From positions 124,001 through 188,000 of the forward strand of contig JBLXDJ010000001.1 in the NCBI GenBank assembly GCA_048264105.1: 64,000 nucleotides of DNA, in the 5' to 3' direction. The translations under genes and the position numbers were made by a program. The DNA is from Oceanospirillum sp048264105. Lineage in GTDB: Bacteria; Pseudomonadota; Gammaproteobacteria; Pseudomonadales; Halomonadaceae. A model generated the notes under the pieces. That model did no database searches, had not been told where the DNA came from, and saw only the letters and a list, made by a program, of their open reading frames with translations. Below are positions 24,734 through 33,873 of the stretch, piece after piece; positions within the stretch are counted from its first letter, which is position 1, and each line of letters opens with the position of its first letter.

Positions 24734-25065
24734 CGTTATATCCTTAACATATGGGGTAGTCCATTGGCGTGACACTAGCAGTATTACTTTGCAAAACAAG
24801 GAGGTATCAATATAAAGAGCGTTACATTGATCCCTGTCGCCGTTATGACCCTCTGCCCGGACAGTCTTGTATCAGTTGCGTGTTAGTGTGTAAGTGGCAA
24901 TCAGATTCTGTATGTTTCTGTCAGCTGTTTTTCCGGCCGGATAGAGCGCTTTTCCGGTTGGGCGGCGCAAGCATCCGGCGCTCTAAAGTGTTATATTGTT
25001 GCGCTTTCTGTTGCGGTCCCAGTTCCCGTTTTTACGTTGTTTTTCATCTGACCAAGTGACTTTTT
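24734..25065. other. Divergent intergenic region (haem protein / rluF)
   Basis: About 330 bp. I searched by eye for an FNR/Dnr box (TTGAT-N4-ATCAA) upstream of the haem gene and found none. No RNA structure or repeat is recognisable. Confidence 0.4.
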
Positions 25066-26169
25066 ATGCTGCCAAACACCACCACCCGTCTCAATAAATA
25101 CATCAGTGAAAGTGGTATCTGTTCCCGCCGTGATGCCGACCGTTATATCGAGCAGGGTAATGTGTATATCAACGGCAAACGCGCTCAGGTAGGTGATCGC
25201 GTCTCCCGTGGCGATGAAGTGAAGGTCAATGGCCAGCTGATTGAGCCACCGGAACATGATGATTTTATCTTTATCGCCCTGAACAAGCCGGTGGGTATTG
25301 TCAGTACCACGGAAAGCTCGGAAAAAGACAACATCGTGCGCTTTGTGGGGCACAGTCACCGGATTTTCCCTATTGGCCGACTGGATAAAGACTCCCAGGG
25401 GCTGATCTTTCTCACCAACAACGGTGATCTGGTGAACAAGGTGCTGCGCGCCGGTAACAACCATGAGAAAGAGTATCTGGTGACCCTGAACCGCCCGATC
25501 AGTGATGAGGCGGTAGAAGGCATGGCCAATGGTGTGCCGATTCTGGGTACCATGACCAAAAAATGCCCGGTGGTAAAAGAAGGCCCGAATCTGATCCGCA
25601 TGACACTGGTGCAGGGGCTTAACCGTCAGATCCGCCGTATGTGTGAATACTTCGGTTACGAGGTGGTGAAGCTGGAGCGGGTGCGCATCATGAATGTCAG
25701 CCTGAAAGGTCTGGCGTTAGGCGACTGGCGTGATCTGACCGAACAGGAACTGACCGAGCTGCTGAAAGCGGTGGAAGATTCCAGCTCAGAAGCACCGGAA
25801 GGCCGCCGCAGTCAGGGAGCGCGCAACAGTCAGGCGCGGAGTAAACCCGCTGGTGACCGTCAGGGGGCTAAAAAGCAACCGGGCAAACGACCTGTTAAAT
25901 CGGGTGCCGGTCAGCAAGCGGCCGGAAAATCAGCGGCTCAGCCTGCCGGTCGGGGTAAAGCCGCTGCTAAAGGTAAGCGTCCACCGGTTAAACCAACCAC
26001 CGGTAAAGGTGCGGTTAAAGGCGGGAAGCTCTCCGGTAAAGTGGCGGCCCGAGCGGCAGCCGCTGCTGCGAAAGGAAAGGGTAAAGGCGCGGTTAAAGCT
26101 AAACCGGCAGGTAAGGGGGGCGCTAAAGGCGGTGCTCCTAAAGGAAAGAAACCCGCCCGTCGCGGTTAA
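25066..26169 (+). CDS. rluF: 23S rRNA pseudouridine synthase RluF with histone-like tail
   Basis: 367 residues. An N-terminal S4 RNA-binding domain (LNKYISESGICSRRDADRYI) is followed by the RsuA-type synthase core with catalytic Asp107 in GRLDKDSQG and QGLNRQIRRMCEYFGYEV. Sequence and Asp position fit RluF, which modifies U2604 of 23S rRNA and also tRNA-Tyr in E. coli. From about residue 245 a ~120-residue tail is built almost only of Lys, Ala, Gly, Pro and Arg. It resembles histone H1/AlgP tails and is longer and simpler than the basic tail of E. coli RluF. Monocistronic, with its own terminator. Confidence 0.93.
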   Translation: MLPNTTTRLNKYISESGICSRRDADRYIEQGNVYINGKRAQVGDRVSRGDEVKVNGQLIEPPEHDDFIFIALNKPVGIVSTTESSEKDNIVRFVGHSHRIFPIGRLDKDSQGLIFLTNNGDLVNKVLRAGNNHEKEYLVTLNRPISDEAVEGMANGVPILGTMTKKCPVVKEGPNLIRMTLVQGLNRQIRRMCEYFGYEVVKLERVRIMNVSLKGLALGDWRDLTEQELTELLKAVEDSSSEAPEGRRSQGARNSQARSKPAGDRQGAKKQPGKRPVKSGAGQQAAGKSAAQPAGRGKAAAKGKRPPVKPTTGKGAVKGGKLSGKVAARAAAAAAKGKGKGAVKAKPAGKGGAKGGAPKGKKPARRG

Positions 26170-26185
26170 GTCCGGCGAATAACGC

Positions 26186-26221
26186 AAAGCCCCGGTTTGT
26201 TAAGAAACGAACCGGGGCTTT
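26186..26221. terminator. Bidirectional terminator between rluF and dabA
   Basis: AAAGCCCCGGTT pairs with AACCGGGGCTTT around a 12-nt loop and serves both converging genes. Confidence 0.9.
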
Positions 26222-26261
26222 GTTGTTTTAGGCGAAGCGCAACGGCTTCAGATGCTGATCC

Positions 26262-28802
26262 TCAACAACTGACAAACCAGCGGCCTTCTCCCTGATAAAA
26301 CTCAATCCCCATCGGGGTAAAGCGTGCCAGATAGAGCCATTGATTATCCGCCAGTTGGCGCAGAATCGGATGCTTGCTCAGGATCTTCTCGATGGTGACA
26401 CGGTCACTGTCGATCACCACCGTCAGCCGCAGCGGTTCATGCTGCCAGTCTTCGCCATTATGGACAGACTGAAGCGCAAGGCCGGTACGCAGATCACCGC
26501 CATTACCCTCAAAGACACCCAAGCGACCGCCCACCACATTGTGCAGGGTTTTATTGCCGCTGCCGTAACGGTTGTTGTCTACGGTGGAGGCGAAGTACTG
26601 CATATTGATCCAATGGGTGACGATCATGGGAGCCGTCATAATCTGCTCCAGCAGTTCACCTTCGGGATCTTTCTGGGGTGAATAATCATGCAGGAAACTG
26701 CGACCATCCAGCGGGATGCCCCGGGTTTTAAAGCGTGGCGCGATAATAAAGCTGGCGTTGTTGCTCAGTCCCCATTCCGGCCGGGTTTGTGCCCAGTCAT
26801 TGGCCCGCTGTTTCACCGCTTTCAGCAGTTTCTCAGGCTGATCCTGCAGCTCTGATAACGCCAGTGACGGTGCCCGCTCCTGACGGGCTTTTTTACCGGC
26901 TGTTGTCAGCTGATGCTGCAGTTTGTTGACCGCAGAGCGATGGGATTCCGGGATTAGCGCCTCATCAAACAGGCTGATCTCTTCTGTGGTGGTGTTGTGC
27001 AGCGCGGCCACAAAATGAGTGGTCGCCGGAATCTCCACACCATCATCTGACAGCGCCTTACGCACCGTTTCATCGTTCAGCAGATTGGCCAGCGCCCGTG
27101 AATTCACCTCGCCGGTCTGACCGCAGCAGGCACCGCAGTCCAGTCCCGCCCGTTGCGGGTTGTTATGGCTCTGACTGCCATGGCCCACCAGAAGAACCAG
27201 AGGTGCCAGCTTCTCTCTCGCTCCGTTGGCGATCAGTCCCATACCGGTCAGGACCTTTTTGGCCAGCTCGGTTTGCTGATTCAGATCGGCACCGGAGTGG
27301 GTGAATGAGGGCTGCAGTTTGTGCGCACTCTGCTTCTTAAGACCCAGGTTGTTGCCGGTTTTCAGATCGCTCTGATCAGACAGGCTGCGGCGGATCAGCT
27401 TACCGGCATAGTTGATGCCCAGCGTTTCCACCAGAGTAAAGGCCGATGCCGGCACCGACTTAAACGGCTGCCAGCTGAGCAGCCGGTTCAGTGCAGACTG
27501 ACGCTGCTGTCTGATCTTATGATCCTGTACCGCATTGCCGCAGCTGTCGGTAATGTTCAGCGCGGGAGCCAGCAGCCCCGGCAGCTGCGGTCGTGTTGCT
27601 TCTGTGCCCAGTGGCGTATAGCTGATGGGCAGACCAAAGAATCCGGCAAAACCCAGCGTCTGAATCTCATCGGACTGGGCTTCCAGATGCCGACGGAACA
27701 CTTCTGAGCGCACATCGATACAGAACACCGCCTGCACACTCACCTGAGAAGCCTGTGCCAGAGGGTTCTGCTGCAGACGTTTGCTCAGCAGAGACTGATA
27801 GCTGATCTCATGGGCGCGTTGCCAGATACGGGTCAGTGGCTTATCACTCAAGACATCGGTCGGGGCGGCTTTTGCTGCATCTTCTGTCTGAGCAGGGGCT
27901 GACGTCATATGCTCCTGCCACTGCTCCTGCCAGCGATGCCAGACCGAACCCTGATGACGCTCACCATCATCGATCAGCTGTTGCCAGCTAAGACGCACCG
28001 CCAGAAGATCCGTGAGGGTGTTGTCCTCTTTGCCCTCAAGGCGCGCCTGCCAACGCAGGTAGGCTGCCCATGCCGCCCAGCCGCTGATCCGCATCAGCAC
28101 CGCCTGCAGGTACTCCGGCCATTGAGACTGGGGGATCTGCAGATGCTCCAGAGTAGCTGCTATCTGCTCCACCGGGTCTTCTGACAGGGTTTTGGCTTTA
28201 GCGGCAATGCCCGGCGCTTTCATCAGCAGAGCAACGCTGTGATCCCGGCTCAGGGTTTTTCGCCAGCTTTTGTATAGCGAGCCTTTATTACCGGAACCGT
28301 GCTGACCGGGATGCCAGTCAGCCTGATCTTCATCGAACCAGGCGGCGCAGAACTGAGAGACCTGATGAGTAATGGTGTCACACCAGGCGGGTTCATGTTG
28401 CAGATCCCGCATCTGATCCAGCGTATCACCCAGCAGAGGCGGTGGCACCGGCGCTTTCTCTGTTTGGTTCAGTCCGGCCACGGCCTGTTGCAGTGTGAGT
28501 TCCGCTGAGTCGGCTGAATCTGAAACCGCTTCCGCCAGCGCCTGTTGCAGATGTACAGGTTTAATCGTGCCGTCGATCCAGCGCTTCTGATAGTAGGCCA
28601 GCGGCAGTGTCATGGAAGACCCCGCCAGCGTTGCCTGCCGGTCGGCAACCTGATTGAAATGATCACCAACCTGCTCCCAGTAGGGGTTCACCGCAATCAT
28701 TCGATCCAGTGGCCAGGTTGGGGCGATACTGCCCGTTGCGCGGTTGATCGCATCGTGCAGGGCTTTTTCCTTCAAAGGGTCTGCTTTAAATGGAGCATTC
28801 AT
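26262..28802 (-). CDS. dabA: Inorganic carbon transporter subunit DabA (DUF2309)
   Basis: 846 residues, peripheral membrane subunit of the DAB complex. DabA resembles a beta-carbonic anhydrase with a zinc site formed by Cys-x-Asp and His...Cys. Here FCIDVRSE (near residue 358) supplies Cys and Asp, while VGHGSQSHNNPQ and GLDCGACCG (near 537-556) supply His and Cys. With DabB it is thought to hydrate CO2 unidirectionally, using the cation gradient, to build up bicarbonate. Its ATG overlaps the dabB stop (ATGA), indicating coupled translation. Length is within the family range. Confidence 0.94.
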   Translation of the reverse strand: MNAPFKADPLKEKALHDAINRATGSIAPTWPLDRMIAVNPYWEQVGDHFNQVADRQATLAGSSMTLPLAYYQKRWIDGTIKPVHLQQALAEAVSDSADSAELTLQQAVAGLNQTEKAPVPPPLLGDTLDQMRDLQHEPAWCDTITHQVSQFCAAWFDEDQADWHPGQHGSGNKGSLYKSWRKTLSRDHSVALLMKAPGIAAKAKTLSEDPVEQIAATLEHLQIPQSQWPEYLQAVLMRISGWAAWAAYLRWQARLEGKEDNTLTDLLAVRLSWQQLIDDGERHQGSVWHRWQEQWQEHMTSAPAQTEDAAKAAPTDVLSDKPLTRIWQRAHEISYQSLLSKRLQQNPLAQASQVSVQAVFCIDVRSEVFRRHLEAQSDEIQTLGFAGFFGLPISYTPLGTEATRPQLPGLLAPALNITDSCGNAVQDHKIRQQRQSALNRLLSWQPFKSVPASAFTLVETLGINYAGKLIRRSLSDQSDLKTGNNLGLKKQSAHKLQPSFTHSGADLNQQTELAKKVLTGMGLIANGAREKLAPLVLLVGHGSQSHNNPQRAGLDCGACCGQTGEVNSRALANLLNDETVRKALSDDGVEIPATTHFVAALHNTTTEEISLFDEALIPESHRSAVNKLQHQLTTAGKKARQERAPSLALSELQDQPEKLLKAVKQRANDWAQTRPEWGLSNNASFIIAPRFKTRGIPLDGRSFLHDYSPQKDPEGELLEQIMTAPMIVTHWINMQYFASTVDNNRYGSGNKTLHNVVGGRLGVFEGNGGDLRTGLALQSVHNGEDWQHEPLRLTVVIDSDRVTIEKILSKHPILRQLADNQWLYLARFTPMGIEFYQGEGRWFVSC

Positions 28803-30418
28803 GCGCGGTCTCCCAGGCTGTGCTGATGACGGGTGGAGTAGCGTGTATCGGTTTTGCCCTGACGGTTAAAGCGGGTCTGTGCCTGTTGTGGGCTGAGACG
28901 GGCTGGCCAGTATTTAAAGGTCAGTCGTGTGTAGGTTTCATCCAGATAGAAACCGTTGTAGGCCCAGGGGAAAAGGCGACGGGCGATACGCCCCTCAGGC
29001 CAGAGACGAATCCAGGTTTGCAGCAGATAGAGCAGGGCAAAACAAATGCCGACCCAGATGATCATCGCGCTTCCGGCCGCTGTGGCTGCCGGTGCCAGTT
29101 GGGTAAAGACCAGATGCCAGATCAGGTAGAGTTGCGTGAGCAGCGTGCTGCGTAACAGGCCGGTGAACAGTGTGCTCACCCGGAAGCGCTGCTCCTGCCA
29201 GAGCAGAGGCGTAAAGCCCAGCACCAGAATCAGAGTGACCGCAGCCGACAGCTGCAGCGTTGGCAAGGCGATCTGCCAGAGCGTCAGCGAACCCAGCACA
29301 ACAGCCAGCGCCAGAAGCGGGCTGATCAGGGTGCTCAGCAGAACATGGTGCTTTTTCTGTTTGTTGAAGAAATCGCTGATACGGCTTTGTGCCACGGTCT
29401 CGCCGGAGCTCAGGAAGGCATAGGCTTTGTACAGTGAGTGGGCGACAAGGTGCAGCAGAGCCAGCTCGTACAGACCGAGACCGATCTCCATCAGCATAAA
29501 GCCCATCTGCGCACAGGTAGACCAGGCCAGACGCACCTTAATGCTGATGCGGGTCATCATCACAAGGCCTGCCAGTACCGCGGTCAGACTACCGACAATC
29601 ACCAGCAGCCATTGGGCTACGATGGCCAGAGACAGCAGCTCCGCCAGACGAATCAGCACAAACCCGCCCATATTCACTACACCGGCATGGAGCAGTGCCG
29701 AAACCGGTGTAGGCGCTTCCATCACCTGAATCAGCCAGCCATGCAGGGGTAGCTGTGCGGTTTTCAGGATGGCAGCCAGTGCAAACAGAGCGGCGGCCCA
29801 GTGCAGGGAAGCGGGCAGCGCTTCCTGAGTGGCCACCTGTGTCGCCAGATAATCGTTCAGCTGAGGCAGGGAGAGGGTGCCGGCGGTTTGCCAGATCAGA
29901 ACCAGCGCGATCACCAGTGCGATCTCGGCAAAGCGGCTGACAATAAACTTCTTGTGCGCCACGATCTGCGCGGCTTTACGCTCGCTGTAGTGGGTCAGCA
30001 GATAGTGCAGACCGAGACTGGTGCCGCTCCAGGCCAGTGCAATGATCAGCAGGTGCTGACTGGTGATCAGCAGGCCAACGCTGGTCAGGGTGAACAGCAT
30101 CGCCTGAACAAAGCGCGCCTGCTGCGCCTGTCCTTCGCCCTGCAGATAGCGATAAGCAAAACGGGTAATCACCCAGCCTAACAGTGCCACCAACAGCATC
30201 AGTGTCAGACCGGTAATATCCGGCTGCAGGTTAAGAGTCAGATGCCCCGCTGCTGCCGCGATAAGGGTAACGGCGGTTGCCCCAAGACTCAGTCGGGCGC
30301 TGCCTTTAGCTAATGTCCAGGACTGGAGCGGGTAGCGCAACGACAGCAAAAAGGCTGAAAAAAACAGGACCGGCAGTAGCCAGCAACTCAGCAGTGTTGA
30401 ACCGGTAAACGATGACAT
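28799..30418 (-). CDS. dabB: Inorganic carbon transporter subunit DabB (NuoL-like)
   Basis: 539 residues with some 13-15 hydrophobic helices, homologous to proton-translocating complex I subunits (NuoL/Mrp). Family motifs include LPLHGWLIQVMEAPTPVSALLHAGVVN (quoted in part) with its Lys/His-bearing broken helix, and VAHSLYKAYAFLSSG. In the DAB system this subunit couples ion flow to DabA. It is first of the dabB-dabA operon, and a LysR gene reads away from the shared 180-bp promoter region. AGGTTAAATT precedes the ATG. Confidence 0.93.
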   Translation of the reverse strand: MSSFTGSTLLSCWLLPVLFFSAFLLSLRYPLQSWTLAKGSARLSLGATAVTLIAAAAGHLTLNLQPDITGLTLMLLVALLGWVITRFAYRYLQGEGQAQQARFVQAMLFTLTSVGLLITSQHLLIIALAWSGTSLGLHYLLTHYSERKAAQIVAHKKFIVSRFAEIALVIALVLIWQTAGTLSLPQLNDYLATQVATQEALPASLHWAAALFALAAILKTAQLPLHGWLIQVMEAPTPVSALLHAGVVNMGGFVLIRLAELLSLAIVAQWLLVIVGSLTAVLAGLVMMTRISIKVRLAWSTCAQMGFMLMEIGLGLYELALLHLVAHSLYKAYAFLSSGETVAQSRISDFFNKQKKHHVLLSTLISPLLALAVVLGSLTLWQIALPTLQLSAAVTLILVLGFTPLLWQEQRFRVSTLFTGLLRSTLLTQLYLIWHLVFTQLAPAATAAGSAMIIWVGICFALLYLLQTWIRLWPEGRIARRLFPWAYNGFYLDETYTRLTFKYWPARLSPQQAQTRFNRQGKTDTRYSTRHQHSLGDRA

Positions 30419-30598
30419 AATTTAACCTGCCTGTTGTTTGTCTGGAGATTTAACCGCAGCCCGTATAAGGCTTGCTGGCGGAAGTGGTTCGGATGCCTGC
30501 ATTTTTGGCTGGAATGCTACTTTTGTAAAATATATAGTTCTTCACTTAATGTTCTTAAAAAGAGAACGGTTGTTTTTTAGGGCGACGGGGTATCCGTT

Positions 30599-31486
30599 AT
30601 GCGTGATCTTAATTTCCGGCATCTGTATTACTTCTGGACGGTGGCCAAAGAGGGCAATCTGACCCGGGCGGCGAAGCAGATGCACGTCTCCCAGTCTGCC
30701 CTCTCTTCTCAGATCAGGCAGCTGGAAGGACAGCTGGGGCAAAGTCTGTTTGACCGTCAGGGGCGCAGTCTGCAGCTGACGGAATCCGGCCATCTGGTCT
30801 TGGAATACGCCGAGAGTATCTTCAGCCTCGGTTCCGAGATGCTCTCCATGATGGAAAGTGGCGGCCTGCAGCGGGTGCAGCGTTTGCGCATCGGTGCGGT
30901 GGCAACCCTGTCCCGTAACTTTCAGGAGAATTTTCTTAAGCCTGTGATCGGGCAGGAGGGCGTGCAGCTGGTGTTGCACTCGTCGGCGCTGGAAGATCTG
31001 CTGGAGCAGCTGGAGGTGCACAAGCTGGATCTGATTCTCTCCAACCGGGCGGTGGCTTCTGACAGCACCTTGCCCTGGCGCTGTCAGTTGCTGGCGCGGC
31101 AGAGTGTCTGTCTTGTGGGGCCGGACTCGGCGGCGTTAAACCAGCTGAATTTCCCGGAAGATCTGCCCAGGGTAAAAGTGCTGGTGCCGGGGCCCAGCAG
31201 TGATATTCGGGTGCAGTTTGATATGTATTGTCAGCAGCACGGGCTGGATATGACCCCTTATGCCGAGGTGGACGATATGGCGATGCTGCGTCTGATGGCT
31301 CGGGATTCCGGTGGTGTCAGTGTGGTGCCGGAGGTTGTGGTACAGGATGAGATCGAAAGCGGACTGCTGAAGAAGTTCTGCACGCTGGAAGGCGTGATCG
31401 AGAACTTCTATGCCATTACTGCGAAACGGCACTTTGAACTGCCGATTCTGAAAATTCTGCTGGAGCAGGGGGCGTCAGAGGTCTGA
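30599..31486 (+). CDS. LysR-type regulator (NhaR-like), probable dab regulator
   Basis: 295 residues. An N-terminal winged HTH (LNFRHLYYFWTVAKEGNLTRAA, SQSALSSQIRQLE; quoted in part) resembles NhaR and the LysR proteins that flank DAB operons. The effector domain fills the rest. Divergent orientation 180 bp from dabB suggests it controls dabBA, probably in response to CO2/bicarbonate or ions; this is inferred from position. No single T-N11-A site stands out in the intergenic region. Confidence 0.88.
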   Translation: MRDLNFRHLYYFWTVAKEGNLTRAAKQMHVSQSALSSQIRQLEGQLGQSLFDRQGRSLQLTESGHLVLEYAESIFSLGSEMLSMMESGGLQRVQRLRIGAVATLSRNFQENFLKPVIGQEGVQLVLHSSALEDLLEQLEVHKLDLILSNRAVASDSTLPWRCQLLARQSVCLVGPDSAALNQLNFPEDLPRVKVLVPGPSSDIRVQFDMYCQQHGLDMTPYAEVDDMAMLRLMARDSGGVSVVPEVVVQDEIESGLLKKFCTLEGVIENFYAITAKRHFELPILKILLEQGASEV

Positions 31487-31525
31487 ACCCTGACATCTCC
31501 CTTTCTGCGGTGTTATAAGGAGCCT

Positions 31526-31558
31526 TCAGCGGTTTTATAAGAAACCCTCAGCGGTTTT
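31526..31558 (+). repeat. TCAGCGGTTTT direct repeat, 22-bp period
   Basis: TCAGCGGTTTT occurs at 31526-31536 and 31548-31558 within two similar units, just after the LysR stop and before the convergent binding-protein gene. Confidence 0.7.
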
Positions 31559-31576
31559 TAAGAGCCCTTAAAAAGC

Positions 31577-32659
31577 CTACAGCTGGGTCATAAAGGTGCC
31601 TTCTGGAGTCACCGGCAGATACTGCTTGTAGAAGTCTTTGTAGGCGGCCTCAGGGTTCAGATCACTGAATAATTCCGGATACATCGCCTTAGCGTAGAAC
31701 TGCAGCATAGCCCCATCCAGAATCGTGCGGCAGGCACCGTGGTAGGCACCATAGAGGCGGTTTTCCTGCACGGCGGTCAGGCTTGACCAGCCCAGACGTT
31801 GCCTGAAACCCGCCAGTCGTTGCTTCGCATCAGCCTCATCAACACCCTGACCCATAATCATGCCATCGCCGCTGCCCGCATTTTCGTAGCCGGTCAGTAC
31901 GATAATGTCGGGATTGGCGGCCAGAATCTGCTCCGGATTCAGCTTGCCCCACCATTCAACATAAGGTGCTGAGATATTATCGCCTCCCGCCATTTTGGAG
32001 ATGGCTCCCCACATGTTTTTGCCGAAGGTATAGCCGATCTCATCGACGCCGGAAGCGGCATACTCGGTATAGATTTTAGGTTGGGGTAAACCGGCATTTT
32101 CCAGACGGTTTGTGATGTTTTCAAGATTTTTACGGTACTCTTTCGCGATTTTTGCCGCACGTTCTTCCTGTCCTGTGATCACGCCAATCAGCTCGGTGCT
32201 TTTGATATGACGTTCCAGTGTCTGGGCGTTGTAGTCCACCACCACGACCTTGATTCCGGCACTTTCCAGACGCTCTACATCGTTACCCAGCCCTTTGAAC
32301 TGCCAGTCTGCCAGCATGATGAGGTCCGGGTTCAGGCTGATCACTTTTTCTACCGAGAAGGTCTTGGTATCGACCCGGCCAATGCCCGGAATCTTATCCA
32401 GCGACGGACGTTGCTGCAGATACATCTCCCAGTTGGCGGGGCGTGCCTGCCAGATATATTTCGACAGCCCGACGACCTTTTCGTAGGCCGCTTCTGTGCC
32501 GATCGCCATGTAATCTTCCGGATAGAAGCCGACCACAACCCGTTCTGCCGGAGCGTTGAAGCTGACCTCTCTGTCGAGTACATCCTTAACCGTAACCTTG
32601 TCAGCCAGAGTGAACGTGGAAAATAACAAAGCGGTGAGTGCGAGCAGTTTCTGCAGCAT
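31577..32659 (-). CDS. Periplasmic binding protein of an iron/siderophore/cobalamin-type ABC transporter
   Basis: 360 residues. A signal peptide (MLQKLLALTALLFSTFTLA) is followed by a FepB/BtuF/TroA-type two-lobed fold: DVLDREVSFNAPAERVVV, then SVEKVISLNPDLIMLADW and LAANPDIIVLTG. It should deliver a metal chelate to the FecCD-type permease read from the opposite side of the shared promoter. The ATG at 32659 with AGGA six bases upstream is chosen; an ATG at 32674 lacks a ribosome site. Splitting the binding protein from the permease/ATPase as divergent units around a Fur box is less usual than a single operon. Confidence 0.9.
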   Translation of the reverse strand: MLQKLLALTALLFSTFTLADKVTVKDVLDREVSFNAPAERVVVGFYPEDYMAIGTEAAYEKVVGLSKYIWQARPANWEMYLQQRPSLDKIPGIGRVDTKTFSVEKVISLNPDLIMLADWQFKGLGNDVERLESAGIKVVVVDYNAQTLERHIKSTELIGVITGQEERAAKIAKEYRKNLENITNRLENAGLPQPKIYTEYAASGVDEIGYTFGKNMWGAISKMAGGDNISAPYVEWWGKLNPEQILAANPDIIVLTGYENAGSGDGMIMGQGVDEADAKQRLAGFRQRLGWSSLTAVQENRLYGAYHGACRTILDGAMLQFYAKAMYPELFSDLNPEAAYKDFYKQYLPVTPEGTFMTQL

Positions 32660-32784
32660 CTGATTTCCTAACATTAAGTTTTATAAGGGGAATTGATTAA
32701 TTTTTTCGGCCTGAATTACAGGGGGTGTTAAGAGTTTCAGCCCGAAAACGCTTGTCTGGATTCTATATTTAATTAAAATGCAGA

Positions 32785-32799
32785 TGCAAATTATTATCA
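32785..32799. promoter_or_regulatory. Fur box
   Basis: TGCAAATTATTATCA matches the 7-1-7 Fur consensus TGATAAT-N-ATTATCA at 12 of 14 positions, with a perfect right half. It lies between the divergent binding-protein and permease genes, 19 bp before the permease ATG, so iron repression of both directions is expected. Confidence 0.75.
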
Positions 32800-32817
32800 A
32801 TTAGGTTCTGTATCCCG

Positions 32818-33873
32818 ATGAGTATCGCCGTGTTATCCGAAACCCTTGTGCAGCAGCGTCAGCAAGAGCGCCGTCGCAGTGTGTTCCTTCTGCTGCTGGC
32901 CGGGGTTCTGGCTGTTTCCTTTGTGCTGGATATCGCTACCGGGCCTTCGCTGTTGGGGCTTGGGGATGTGGTGAATGTGCTGCTCAGACTGCTGGGCTTG
33001 CCTGTGGAGGTATCGGCCACCGCAGAGGTGATTGTGACCAATCTGAGGCTGCCCATTGCACTGATGGCTCTGATTGCCGGCGGCGTGCTGGGTGTGGGCG
33101 GTGCTGAGATGCAGACCCTTCTGAACAACCCGATGGCAAGCCCTTACACCCTGGGAATGGCAGCGGCAGCAGGTTTTGGCGCGGCTCTGATGCTCTATGC
33201 CGGGTCGTTAGGGTTGAGTACCGGCATTGCCGTGCCTCTCGGAGCCTTTGTCTGCTGCATGTTGTCGGCGGGTTTGCTGTTCGGGCTTGCCATGATGCGC
33301 CATATCACCTCAGGCCAGCTGATTCTGGCGGGTATTGCGCTGCTGTTTCTGTTTCAGTCCCTGCTGTCTCTGGTGCAGTTTGTCTCTTCACCGGAGCTGA
33401 GTCAGCAGATTCTTTTTTGGCTGTTTGGCAGTCTGACCAAAGCCACCTGGCTGAATGTCGGTATCACCGCCGGCGTGACGCTGGTGTGTATGGTGATTCT
33501 GATGCGGGACGCCTGGAAACTCACCGCGTTGCGTTTGGGTGAAGAGCGGGCCAAAAGTCTGGGGGTTAATGTGGCGGGTTTGCGGCTGAAAACGCTGGTT
33601 CTTGTGGCTGTGATGACCGCAACCGTTACCAGCTTTGTCGGCATTATCGGTTTTATCGGTATTGTTGCGCCCAATATTGCCCGCATGCTGGTGGGTGAAG
33701 ACCAGCGCTATTTCCTGCCGATGTCTTTTCTGGTGGGGGCATTTCTGCTCTCCAGTGCGTCGGTGCTGTCTAAATCTCTGGTACCCGGGGTGCTGTTTCC
33801 CATCGGTATTGTTACCGCGATTATCGGCGTGCCGTTTTTCTTCTGGATGATTATCGGTAAGAGGGCAAACTAA
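32818..33873 (+). CDS. FecCD-family ABC permease (iron-chelate/cobalamin type)
   Basis: 351 residues, about nine to ten hydrophobic helices. Typical FecCD segments are seen: LRLPIALMALIAGGVLGVGG, NNPMASPYTLGM and FVGIIGFIGIVAPNIARML. It acts as the inner-membrane channel for ferric siderophore, haem or cobalamin uptake. It ends on the ATG of the ATPase gene (overlap at 33873), showing operon structure. The Fur box lies directly upstream; the Shine-Dalgarno is weak. Confidence 0.93.
   Translation: MSIAVLSETLVQQRQQERRRSVFLLLLAGVLAVSFVLDIATGPSLLGLGDVVNVLLRLLGLPVEVSATAEVIVTNLRLPIALMALIAGGVLGVGGAEMQTLLNNPMASPYTLGMAAAAGFGAALMLYAGSLGLSTGIAVPLGAFVCCMLSAGLLFGLAMMRHITSGQLILAGIALLFLFQSLLSLVQFVSSPELSQQILFWLFGSLTKATWLNVGITAGVTLVCMVILMRDAWKLTALRLGEERAKSLGVNVAGLRLKTLVLVAVMTATVTSFVGIIGFIGIVAPNIARMLVGEDQRYFLPMSFLVGAFLLSSASVLSKSLVPGVLFPIGIVTAIIGVPFFFWMIIGKRAN

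Noticed and set aside
23639..24772. A 377-residue plus-strand open frame antisense to the haem protein gene
   Set aside because: It mirrors the real minus-strand gene, which has a signal peptide, haem motif and ribosome site; the antisense product has no recognisable features.
24734..25065. FNR/Dnr-type box upstream of the haem c genes
   Set aside because: No TTGAT-N4-ATCAA arrangement in the correct spacing was found by eye.
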